Source: Chitinophaga sp. GbtcB8
GTDB lineage: Bacteria; Bacteroidota; Bacteroidia; Chitinophagales; Chitinophagaceae
Length of the DNA stretch: 64,000 nt
Assembly: GCF_019091455.1 (NCBI RefSeq)
Contig: NZ_JAGXJN010000007.1
Location: 159,447 to 223,446 of the forward strand
Direction: 5' to 3'
A program made the position numbers and the translations under genes. Under the pieces are notes generated by a model that was not told the origin of the DNA, searched no databases, and saw only the letters and a list, made by a program, of their open reading frames with translations. Of the stretch, positions 1 to 6,829 are shown piece after piece. The stretch's first letter is position 1, and the number at the start of each line of letters is the position of its first letter.

Positions 1-1183
1 TTCTCCGGGTGTCGGCAAGACTAGCGCTCTTATCATCGCTTACAATGCTTTCAAAAATAATATCTTCCAGGCCGCCGAGCTTTTTCATGGGATGTTGTGG
101 ATCGCTTAGTGCTGTTTTCGCATTCTGGGTAGATACGATCTTATAGGCCAGCCTGCCGGGATATTTCTCCATTAAGGCTTTCAGCTTTATAGCCTCTTCT
201 TTCATAAGTGCCGGGTTGTTGGCCTTATAAAGATTTTCGAGGTATAACTGTATTTCAAGTCCGGGATACTTGGATAACAACGTATCAAATATACCCTGAC
301 ACTGTTTTGAGCAGGGCGATTTTGAAATATGCAGATACAGGACCACCTTTTTATTCGTTGCGAATGCATCTCCTAATCCGTGTGCATTCTGAGCTACCTG
401 GTCTTCAAAAGCGGCAATCTGCTGCTCCTCTGCATGCATTTTCACTACGGGACCACCACCAAACTTTTCGCCGCTCTTTGAGCCTGCAAGTAAATGAGCG
501 TTGCCTCCCTCAACAGCATAAGCGCCTATACTGTAGGTACCATTCCCCTCCACATGTGTATACTTGGTAACATTGTCGCCGCCATGAGAGAAGACCGGTG
601 CATGTAACATCCCTTCTGCTACCGAAAACTCACGCGTTAACCTCATTTTTACCCGTCTGGGTACACCGGTAGCTTCTCCGGCAACCGGCTTGGGGTTATA
701 CTGTTTACGCTTTTTGCCGGTTATAGACCCCACCCGGGGTTTATATTCATAATTTTTACGAATAGCCTTAATATTTGTTCTTAACCAGTTTATAAGCGGG
801 TCCACCAGGTTAGCTCCTTTGTTGCCCAGGGAAATAGCTTTGGTGCCGTTAAATGCATCTGTAAATATGCGCTGTAAATCAGCTTCACGGATATTCTCCA
901 GGTCCAGCAGCTTTTCGTTAGCATAGGTCAGGAATTTTTTCTGAAATCCCTTTTTGGTAAGCGCCCTCATGCCATCGGCATTTTCGTTATCATTATCATC
1001 CACAACTTCGTGGGGATGATCAGCCCAATAAAAAACGCCTTGCACGGGCGCTATCCCGGGTTTAATATTATACAGCAGCTGACGGGGCATCACCGCTGGC
1101 TTTGATACTCCGCCCGGGGAAACATGATGTGCTGCAGCACGGTGCTGTTGGGGACTGGCAGTCACATGACGATATTGGGACAT
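1..1183 (-). CDS. Putative deaminase-fold toxin/effector, 3' end cut by the window edge
   Basis: An open frame of 394 codons reads from ATG 1183 off the left edge, with no stop seen. An in-frame TGA lies 39 bases upstream of the ATG. The first ~50 residues are a low-complexity Pro/His/Gln leader ending in APVQG (A45-Q48). A basic patch KKRK is at 157-160. A zinc-deaminase signature follows: H250-A-E252, then P290-C291-xxx-C295, with ~38 residues between. Known: HxE plus PCx(2-4)C ligates zinc in the cytidine-deaminase superfamily, which includes many polymorphic-toxin deaminases. Inferred: the protein deaminates a nucleotide or nucleic acid after delivery into another cell. The leader resembles that of the effector at 6830. 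There is no signal peptide and no obvious immunity gene beside it. The domain subfamily is unassigned. Confidence 0.72.
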   Translation of the reverse strand, partial: MSQYRHVTASPQQHRAAAHHVSPGGVSKPAVMPRQLLYNIKPGIAPVQGVFYWADHPHEVVDDNDNENADGMRALTKKGFQKKFLTYANEKLLDLENIREADLQRIFTDAFNGTKAISLGNKGANLVDPLINWLRTNIKAIRKNYEYKPRVGSITGKKRKQYNPKPVAGEATGVPRRVKMRLTREFSVAEGMLHAPVFSHGGDNVTKYTHVEGNGTYSIGAYAVEGGNAHLLAGSKSGEKFGGGPVVKMHAEEQQIAAFEDQVAQNAHGLGDAFATNKKVVLYLHISKSPCSKQCQGIFDTLLSKYPGLEIQLYLENLYKANNPALMKEEAIKLKALMEKYPGRLAYKIVSTQNAKTALSDPQHPMKKLGGLEDIIFESIVSDDKSASLADTRR

Positions 1184-1284
1184 GGTGTCAGGATTATGGT
1201 TACTCAAGGTGCATTCTCATACTGAATATACAAAAAATTAGTGATGAAAACATTTTACAATCCCGGCGTATGGGCAGCATGTAG

Positions 1285-3660
1285 TTATTCTGTTTTCAGG
1301 CTTTGCACAGGATCCATGAGCGCGGCCTTAATGCTTTGATAGCTTACGGTTAAGATGGTAATAAGCAAAGCCCCGGCAGCTGCTGCAAAAAAGATCCACC
1401 ATGAAAGATCTGCACGGTACTGGTAACGCTGCAGCCAGCTATGCATAAAATAATAAGCAAGCGGCGTTGCAATAAGCAGGGCTGCCAGCACAAGCATTAC
1501 AAACTCCCTGGATAACAATCCCCATACATTCAATACAGAGGCGCCCAGTACTTTGCGTATGCCGATCTCTTTTGTGCATTGCTCCGCCATAAAAGATGCC
1601 ATACCAAACAAACCCAGGCAGGAAATGAAAATGGCCAGGATGGAAAAGAAGGTTGTCAGCTTTCCCACACGCTCCTCCACATCAAATTTCCGGGCATATT
1701 CATCACTGGCAAACTTGTATTCAAAAGGCTGGCCGGGATTATATTGTTTGTATACCTGCTCAATTTTTTTCAGCGCATCAGCAGCATTGGCTGCGGGGTT
1801 TATTCTTATATTCAATACATTCACCTTCCAGGGGGCCATATAAAAAATAGTAGGTAACGCAGGATCAAACGGCGACTGCATGACCATATCTTTTGCTACG
1901 CCGATAATATGAAAAGTATAACCCATCCAGCGTACCGTTTCACCAACAGGGTTTTTAAATCCCATGAGCTTTGCGGCTGATTCGTTCACTACAAAAGCCA
2001 GCGCATCTGCCCCCTCGGGGCCTGTCTGGTAATCCCTGCCATCCACAAAATGCCAGCCAATTGTTTTCCCATATTCTTTGGATACGCCTACGGTTGCAAA
2101 ACCCTGGTTATTACTGTTTACATCCCTGCCCTGCCAGTCGAAATTTGATTGTTCATTATTTGATTCCGTTACCGGTGCGGAAGATTCTGCGGCTTCGGTT
2201 ACAGCGCCGGTCCTGATAAGGTCTTCCCGGAATGCGGCAAAATGCTGGTATATATCCGGGGTCAGGTTCTTTATGTTGATCAATCCATCCCGGCTATAAC
2301 CAACCGGCCGGCTCCTGGCATACTGGATCTGGCGGAAAACAACAATGGTACCAATGATCAGTATAACAGATACTGCAAACTGCAGCACTACCAGCACCCT
2401 GCGCGGAACAGCGGCCAGGCGGCCGGCTTTGAAAGTACCCTTTAATACTTTAACCGGCTGAAAACCGGAAAGATAAAGGGCCGGGTAACTGCCTGCAATG
2501 ATGCCTGAAATAAGGCTAAAACCGATCCCTGTTATCCAGAAAACCGGGTTGGCCCACAGGATGAACAATTTTTTTCCTGCTACCTCATTAAAGAAGGGTA
2601 GTAATAAAAATACCAGCAACAAAGAGAAAATAAATGAGATGAAAGCAACCAGCAATGATTCACTGAAGAATTGATAGATCAGCTGCGTGCGCAGTGATCC
2701 GATCGCTTTCCGTATGCCTACCTCCTTTGCGCGTTTTTCGCTGCGGGCAGTGCTCAGGATCATAAAATTAATGCAAGCCAGCAGCAATACAAAAAGGCCA
2801 ATAATACCAAACAGCCAAACATACTGGATCCTTCCGCCTGTGTTCACACCATTCTTAAATTCTGAATATAAATGCCAGCGGCTCATGGGATGCAGGAAAA
2901 TGGCGGGTTTAAACCTTTCTTCACTGTTATCCTTATTAAGTTTGGCATCCCTGATCTTTAGAGAGGCCTTATCCACGTCAACATTATCCGCCATCTGCAC
3001 ATAGATCTGCCACCCGTTATTGCCCCAGTTCTGAAGATTCTTTTCTAATTTTGGCATCAGCTTCCAGGGTACAATAAATAAAAGATTATTCAGGGTGGTA
3101 TTACGCGGCAGGTCTTCGTAAATGCCGGTAACGGTGAGGCTTTGCTCATCATCAAATTTCAGCGTTTTGTTTATGGGGTCTGTATTGCCAAACAGCAGCG
3201 CTGCGGTGGATTGGGAAAGTAATATGGATGCAGGATCATTCAGGCTCTTCCCGGTGCCCTTCAGCATCTTTAATGCAAAAAGGTCCGGCGCGCCGGCCTC
3301 CATATAATTCCCGGTTTTTACGAATTTATTCTCCCCTGCTGCCAGGATATGGCTTTCCGTAACAGATGACATTACCACCCTTTTAAATTCACTTCCATAG
3401 GTCATCCGCAGCTCCTCCCCTAATGGTATGGGCACCTGCACCTGCGATCTTACTTCGTCATTGATCGTTTGGCTCTGCATTACCTGCGCAATGGTGTTAT
3501 AGTGCTGATGGTATTTATCAAATGAGAGCTCATCCCAGATCCACAGGCCTATAAGCATTGTAATGGCCATACCGGCAGACAGCCCTGTGATGTTGATGAA
3601 TGAATGCGCCTTGTTCCTGATCAGGTTACGCAGTGCGATCTTAAGATGATTTCTGAGCAT
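1285..3660 (-). CDS. MacB/FtsX-family ABC transporter permease
   Basis: This 791-residue protein opens MLRNHLKIALRNLIRNK, the usual start of Bacteroidota MacB/FtsX permeases. A membrane segment lies near residues 21-43 and is followed by a MacB-like periplasmic domain. Three membrane segments occupy ~275-395, including the conserved KEVGIRKAIGS loop. The arrangement is then repeated: a segment near 425-445, a second periplasmic domain, and three C-terminal segments with the loop KEIGIRKVLGAS. It ends DPVQSLKTE, typical of the family. No ATPase gene is adjacent, so it must use one encoded elsewhere. The substrate is unknown; relatives export peptides or lipids or act as mechanotransmitters. 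A sigma-54-like promoter and direct repeats lie upstream. Confidence 0.9.
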   Translation of the reverse strand: MLRNHLKIALRNLIRNKAHSFINITGLSAGMAITMLIGLWIWDELSFDKYHQHYNTIAQVMQSQTINDEVRSQVQVPIPLGEELRMTYGSEFKRVVMSSVTESHILAAGENKFVKTGNYMEAGAPDLFALKMLKGTGKSLNDPASILLSQSTAALLFGNTDPINKTLKFDDEQSLTVTGIYEDLPRNTTLNNLLFIVPWKLMPKLEKNLQNWGNNGWQIYVQMADNVDVDKASLKIRDAKLNKDNSEERFKPAIFLHPMSRWHLYSEFKNGVNTGGRIQYVWLFGIIGLFVLLLACINFMILSTARSEKRAKEVGIRKAIGSLRTQLIYQFFSESLLVAFISFIFSLLLVFLLLPFFNEVAGKKLFILWANPVFWITGIGFSLISGIIAGSYPALYLSGFQPVKVLKGTFKAGRLAAVPRRVLVVLQFAVSVILIIGTIVVFRQIQYARSRPVGYSRDGLINIKNLTPDIYQHFAAFREDLIRTGAVTEAAESSAPVTESNNEQSNFDWQGRDVNSNNQGFATVGVSKEYGKTIGWHFVDGRDYQTGPEGADALAFVVNESAAKLMGFKNPVGETVRWMGYTFHIIGVAKDMVMQSPFDPALPTIFYMAPWKVNVLNIRINPAANAADALKKIEQVYKQYNPGQPFEYKFASDEYARKFDVEERVGKLTTFFSILAIFISCLGLFGMASFMAEQCTKEIGIRKVLGASVLNVWGLLSREFVMLVLAALLIATPLAYYFMHSWLQRYQYRADLSWWIFFAAAAGALLITILTVSYQSIKAALMDPVQSLKTE

Positions 3661-3696
3661 TGTTTGGTATTAAATGGGGGGAATACCGGCGTGAGC

Positions 3697-3711
3697 ACCA
3701 AAAAAATGCCA
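3697..3711 (-). promoter_or_regulatory. Possible sigma-54-type promoter of the permease gene
   Basis: On the minus strand the sequence reads TGGCATTTTTTTGGT. The -24 element TGGCA matches the sigma-54 consensus TGGCAC-N5-TTGC, but the -12 element is weak (TGGT for TTGC). It lies about 37 bases upstream of the permease ATG. Taken alone it would be unconvincing. It gains weight from its resemblance to the better site at 14289-14305 in front of the PadR-permease operon. Confidence 0.35.
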
Positions 3712-3764
3712 GAAAAGAATACCATTGTTTGTCAATGATTTATATGAAGGATAAGCGCTTGAAA

Positions 3765-3794
3765 TGTCCGGTTATAGTACATGGCTGTCCGGTT
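3765..3794. promoter_or_regulatory. Direct repeat TGTCCGGTT x2, candidate activator site
   Basis: TGTCCGGTT occurs at 3765-3773 and again at 3786-3794. The 21-base period puts both copies on the same face of the helix. They sit 55-90 bases upstream of the possible sigma-54 promoter at 3697-3711, where an enhancer-binding activator would be expected. The same TGTCC core recurs at 14366-14419 upstream of the PadR-permease operon. Confidence 0.35.
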
Positions 3795-3820
3795 TCAAAA
3801 AATTTCACCGGCACATGGAA

Positions 3821-3852
3821 AGCTGCCTTAAAATTTTACTTTTAAGACAGCT
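3821..3852 (-). terminator. Hairpin downstream of the DoxX-CMD-GNAT operon
   Basis: A 13-base stem with one mismatch (AGCTGCCTTAAAA against TTTTAAGACAGCT) encloses a short T-rich loop. It starts 28 bases past the stop codon of the acetyltransferase gene. Only three or four T residues follow it on either strand, so it is a modest terminator candidate. Confidence 0.4.
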
Positions 3853-3879
3853 TTTGTATAGAACAGCGGAAGGAGAAAA

Positions 3880-4302
3880 TTAAAATTTGAGCATAAAATG
3901 GTGGGCCGATAATTTATAACCTTTATTCAGGTACAAACGGTGCGCATCATTTAACTGGAACCCGCTATCCAGCACCACGCCTGTTTTATTGGTTTCCTTA
4001 GCCAATGCCTTTATATAATCCAGCAGCGCGCCTGCATGACCTTTACCACGGTATTCCGGCAGCGTGCACAGGTCATCCACATAAATAAAGCGGCCAAAAA
4101 TCAGGTTATACAGGTTGCGGTAACCGGCAAAGGCAGCTACCTTATCTTTCTCTGTTATGTATAACATATGGTACCCTTCCTGCTGCATTTCCTTTACCTG
4201 CTGCAGGTAATGATCCTGGTTAAGATGAGGGCGCAGGGTTTGCACTACTTCCCAGCAGGCAATGATCTCTTTTTCGCTTTGTGCAAATTTTACCTGGTGC
4301 AT
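3880..4302 (-). CDS. GNAT-family N-acetyltransferase
   Basis: The product has 140 residues, the usual size of a single GNAT domain. The acetyl-CoA loop is visible as LPEYRGKGHAGALL (R/QxxGxG/A pattern), preceded by the beta-4 strand FIYVDDLCT and followed by the C-terminal LYLNKGYKL that most GNATs carry. It is the last gene of a minus-strand set with the CMD-like and DoxX genes, 10 bases after the CMD stop, so it is probably co-transcribed. The acceptor substrate cannot be read from the sequence. Confidence 0.85.
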   Translation of the reverse strand: MHQVKFAQSEKEIIACWEVVQTLRPHLNQDHYLQQVKEMQQEGYHMLYITEKDKVAAFAGYRNLYNLIFGRFIYVDDLCTLPEYRGKGHAGALLDYIKALAKETNKTGVVLDSGFQLNDAHRLYLNKGYKLSAHHFMLKF

Positions 4303-4312
4303 ATCCGGTGGT

Positions 4313-4753
4313 TTAAATTTGAGGGTGCATATTCAGGGATACGCCGATGCGGTTCCATGCATTGATGGTAATAACCGCCATGATGATCTCCGCGGTTTTT
4401 GCTTCGCCAAACGCAGCCATTGACTTATTGTACAGCTCATCGCTTAAGCCATGATTGTGAATGAGGGTTATTTCTTCAGTGATTTCCAGCACCAGCTGCT
4501 CCTGTTCGTCAAACACGTTGGTAGCTTCGCGCCAAACACCTACCAGGTATAGCTTTTGCGGATTCTCGCCCAGCTTCAGCGCTTCTTTGGTATGGGCGTT
4601 TACGCAATAGGCGCAGCCATTGATCTGGGAGGCCCTTATTTTAATGAGCTCGTAGTGATTTTTATTAATGCTGCTCTGCTCCATGAATTTGTCCAGTGCA
4701 TGCATAGCAGTGTATGCAGCGGGTTGCACTTTTCCCATTAAGAATCTTGACAT
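4313..4753 (-). CDS. Carboxymuconolactone decarboxylase / AhpD-like protein
   Basis: The product has 146 residues. The AhpD-type redox signature C47-A-Y-C50-x3-H54 (GCAYCVNAH) is followed by the helix HTKEALKLGE. Known: this CxxCxxxH motif relays protons and electrons in AhpD-type peroxidase proteins, while true decarboxylases lack it; annotations often read 'carboxymuconolactone decarboxylase family' for both. A role in peroxide or redox handling is more likely than catechol metabolism. It lies 21 bases downstream of the DoxX gene, a common pairing in Bacteroidota. Confidence 0.88.
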   Translation of the reverse strand: MSRFLMGKVQPAAYTAMHALDKFMEQSSINKNHYELIKIRASQINGCAYCVNAHTKEALKLGENPQKLYLVGVWREATNVFDEQEQLVLEITEEITLIHNHGLSDELYNKSMAAFGEAKTAEIIMAVITINAWNRIGVSLNMHPQI

Positions 4754-4774
4754 CGTCTTACTGTTTTAATTTTA

Positions 4775-5242
4775 TCAGATATTGTTGGTTTGATACGTTG
4801 TTTTTTCCCGGCTGCGCATTGCATCCAGGCTCCACTTATACGCCGGTAAGCAGGCCAGCAGCAAGCTGGCAGCGCTGGCGGTGAACACGGAATAGTTAAG
4901 CGGCGACTGTATGCCAAAGGCCTGGGTCATACCCAGCGCAAAGGTGAAGAGTAATACCCCGCTGCCAATGGCGGCCCAGCGGGTCCATAAGCCCATGATG
5001 AGCAAGGCGCCAAAAATAATTTCTGCAGCGGAAGCTATAGCGGCAAATACTTCAGCCAGCTTAGAGGGTAAAAAGGACAGCAGCTGGCCGGCGTATTGCA
5101 TGAAATGGCTCCAGTCGCCCCAGCTGATGCGGGCGCCGCCCGGCGGGCCCCATACGCCAAAGCGATCCAGCCCGGCTACCAGGTAACTGGCGCCTATGGC
5201 TAAACGAAGATAGAGCTGTACGTATGTGTAATTGCTTTTCAT
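4775..5242 (-). CDS. DoxX-family inner-membrane protein
   Basis: The product has 155 residues and four predicted membrane helices (near 8-25, 60-85, 88-108 and 115-132). It begins with the typical DoxX start YLRLAIGASYLVAGLDRFG. Known: DoxX proteins are small membrane oxidoreductase partners linked to thiol or oxidative stress. It is the first gene of the three-gene operon, starts 26 bases downstream of a TACTTTTG box, and diverges from the MocR regulator at 5329. MocR proteins often control the divergent operon, so this operon is the likely target. Confidence 0.85.
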   Translation of the reverse strand: MKSNYTYVQLYLRLAIGASYLVAGLDRFGVWGPPGGARISWGDWSHFMQYAGQLLSFLPSKLAEVFAAIASAAEIIFGALLIMGLWTRWAAIGSGVLLFTFALGMTQAFGIQSPLNYSVFTASAASLLLACLPAYKWSLDAMRSREKTTYQTNNI

Positions 5243-5267
5243 ATACTGCTTTTTGAAATCGACCTTA

Positions 5268-5275
5268 CAAAAGTA
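5268..5275 (-). promoter_or_regulatory. -7 box TACTTTTG for the DoxX operon
   Basis: The minus strand reads TACTTTTG, a full match to the Bacteroidota -7 consensus TAnnTTTG, 26 bases before the DoxX ATG. No clear TTG -33 element is present at the usual spacing, which fits a promoter that needs an activator. Confidence 0.5.
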
Positions 5276-5297
5276 TCACCTCGTTGGGCTATCTTTA

Positions 5298-5328
5298 TAG
5301 TCCAGGTATAATAAACCAGGTAGTCCAG
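5298..5328. promoter_or_regulatory. Direct-repeat operator of the MocR regulator
   Basis: TAGTCCAG occurs at 5298-5305 and 5321-5328. A second overlapping pair CCAGGTA lies at 5302-5308 and 5316-5322. The right-hand copy ends at the base before the MocR ATG at 5329. Known: MocR/GabR/PdxR regulators bind direct repeats. The site could control both the divergent DoxX operon and the regulator itself. Confidence 0.5.
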
Positions 5329-6795
5329 ATGCTCCCATTCTCCACCCTGCTTCCTATTAATAAAGAATCGGCTATGCCGGTGTATCAGCAAATTGCCAAT
5401 GGCCTGGTAGGCCTGATCCGCGAGGGGGTTATTAAACCCGGCGCAGCGCTGCCCGGCAGCCGGGAAATGGCCCTGCTGCTGCAGGTGCACCGTAAAACTA
5501 TTATTGCCGCCTACCAGGAGCTGTTTACGCAGGACTGGATAGAGACCATTCCCCGCAAGGGCGTGATCGTATCCCAGCGCCTGCCGGAAATAAAACCGCG
5601 CACCTTTAAAGCAACGGCTAAAATACCTGCCTATGCGGGTAATACCGGTTTCACCTTTAACAAGATAGGCGCCTACCCAGCAACTGCCGGGCGCTCCGGC
5701 GAGCACCGCCTGGTTATCAATGATGGTTTCCCGGACCACCGTATAGGGCCTATAGACCTGCTGATGCGGGAATACCGGAGCCTGTTCCACAGCCCGGGAA
5801 TAAAACGTTATGCCACCTATGGCAACATGGCCGGCCCGGTAAGCCTGCGTAATGAGCTGACCCAGTTCTTAACAGAAACACGGGGACTGAACATTGGCCC
5901 TAATAATGTTTTGCTTACCCATGGCGCACAAATGGCTATTTATGTTGCTGCCAGGCTGATACTGAAACCCGGGTCCACGGTGCTGGTGGGACAGCCTAAT
6001 TATTTTATGGCGGATATGATCTTCCAGCAATTCGGGGCTAAGCTGGTACGTATACCGCTGGATGAGAACGGGATGGATATTGATGTTATTGCCCGTATCT
6101 GCAAACAGAAAAAACCGGACCTGCTGTATATTATACCACACCACCACCACCCTACTACGGTAACCTTAAGCGCAGAGCGGCGTATGAAGCTGCTGGAGCT
6201 GATACGCCAGTACCAGCTGCCGGTGATTGAAGATGATTACGATTATGATTACCATTACAGCGGCAGCCCTATACTGCCCCTGGCCAGCGCTGACCATGAC
6301 GGTAACGTGATATACATAGGCTCCCTTACCAAAACGCTGGCTACGTTCATACGTGCGGGTTATATGGTAGCGCCGGAGAATTTTATCACCGAAGCTGCAC
6401 TGATGAGAAGGATGATCGATATACGCGGCGATAACCTGCTGGACGAGGCCCTGGCCCTGCTGTTCAAAAACGGGGATATGCAGCGGCACCTGAAAAAATC
6501 CGTAAAGCTTTACCATGAGCGGCGCGACTACCTGTGCAAGCTGCTGCAGCAGGAGCTGCCGGATGTAGTTACCTTTCAGCAGCCGGCCGGTGGCATGGCC
6601 GTATGGGCGCAGTTCCAGAAAAAATATCCTTTACCGGCCATTGCGGCCCGCGCATCGGCCCAAGGGCTGTTTATGAGCGACGGCAGCGCGTACAGCTATG
6701 GTACGGTGAACCACAATGCGCTGCGCATGGGCTTTGCATCGCTGAATGAAAAGGAATTGAGCGAGGTGGTGGAGATATTGAAGAAGGTGGTGTAA
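5329..6795 (+). CDS. MocR-family transcriptional regulator (GntR HTH fused to type I aminotransferase)
   Basis: From ATG 5329 the product has 488 residues; a TTG at 5284 would extend it into the operator, so ATG is preferred. An N-terminal winged helix of the GntR type (PVYQQIANGLVGLIREGVI, then LPGSREMA) spans ~14-80. An aminotransferase-fold domain follows from ~110, with the PLP-lysine motif SLTK (K335) and EDDYDYDY, which holds the Asp that pairs with the PLP ring nitrogen. The usual HQxPTG stretch reads HHHHPTT. Known: MocR proteins use PLP or an amino-acid adduct as effector and act as repressor or activator. It is divergent from the DoxX operon and 34 bases upstream of the effector gene at 6830, which it may also drive. 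Confidence 0.92.
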   Translation: MLPFSTLLPINKESAMPVYQQIANGLVGLIREGVIKPGAALPGSREMALLLQVHRKTIIAAYQELFTQDWIETIPRKGVIVSQRLPEIKPRTFKATAKIPAYAGNTGFTFNKIGAYPATAGRSGEHRLVINDGFPDHRIGPIDLLMREYRSLFHSPGIKRYATYGNMAGPVSLRNELTQFLTETRGLNIGPNNVLLTHGAQMAIYVAARLILKPGSTVLVGQPNYFMADMIFQQFGAKLVRIPLDENGMDIDVIARICKQKKPDLLYIIPHHHHPTTVTLSAERRMKLLELIRQYQLPVIEDDYDYDYHYSGSPILPLASADHDGNVIYIGSLTKTLATFIRAGYMVAPENFITEAALMRRMIDIRGDNLLDEALALLFKNGDMQRHLKKSVKLYHERRDYLCKLLQQELPDVVTFQQPAGGMAVWAQFQKKYPLPAIAARASAQGLFMSDGSAYSYGTVNHNALRMGFASLNEKELSEVVEILKKVV

Positions 6796-6829
6796 AAATA
6801 AAAAGATTAAATTAGTAGCAGCAAACGCT

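Noticed and set aside
208..570. Plus-strand open frame of 120 codons near the left edge
   Set aside because: It lies opposite the deaminase gene in the wrong frame, has no family features, and the minus-strand frame has clear motifs.
1971..2445. Several plus-strand frames inside the permease gene
   Set aside because: They are antisense shadows of a well-supported 791-residue gene.
3660..3845. Plus-strand 61-codon frame upstream of the permease
   Set aside because: It overlaps the promoter region and repeats and shows no recognisable protein features.
5239..5790. Minus-strand 183-codon frame opposite the MocR start
   Set aside because: It overlaps the operator and the MocR coding region and has no family features.
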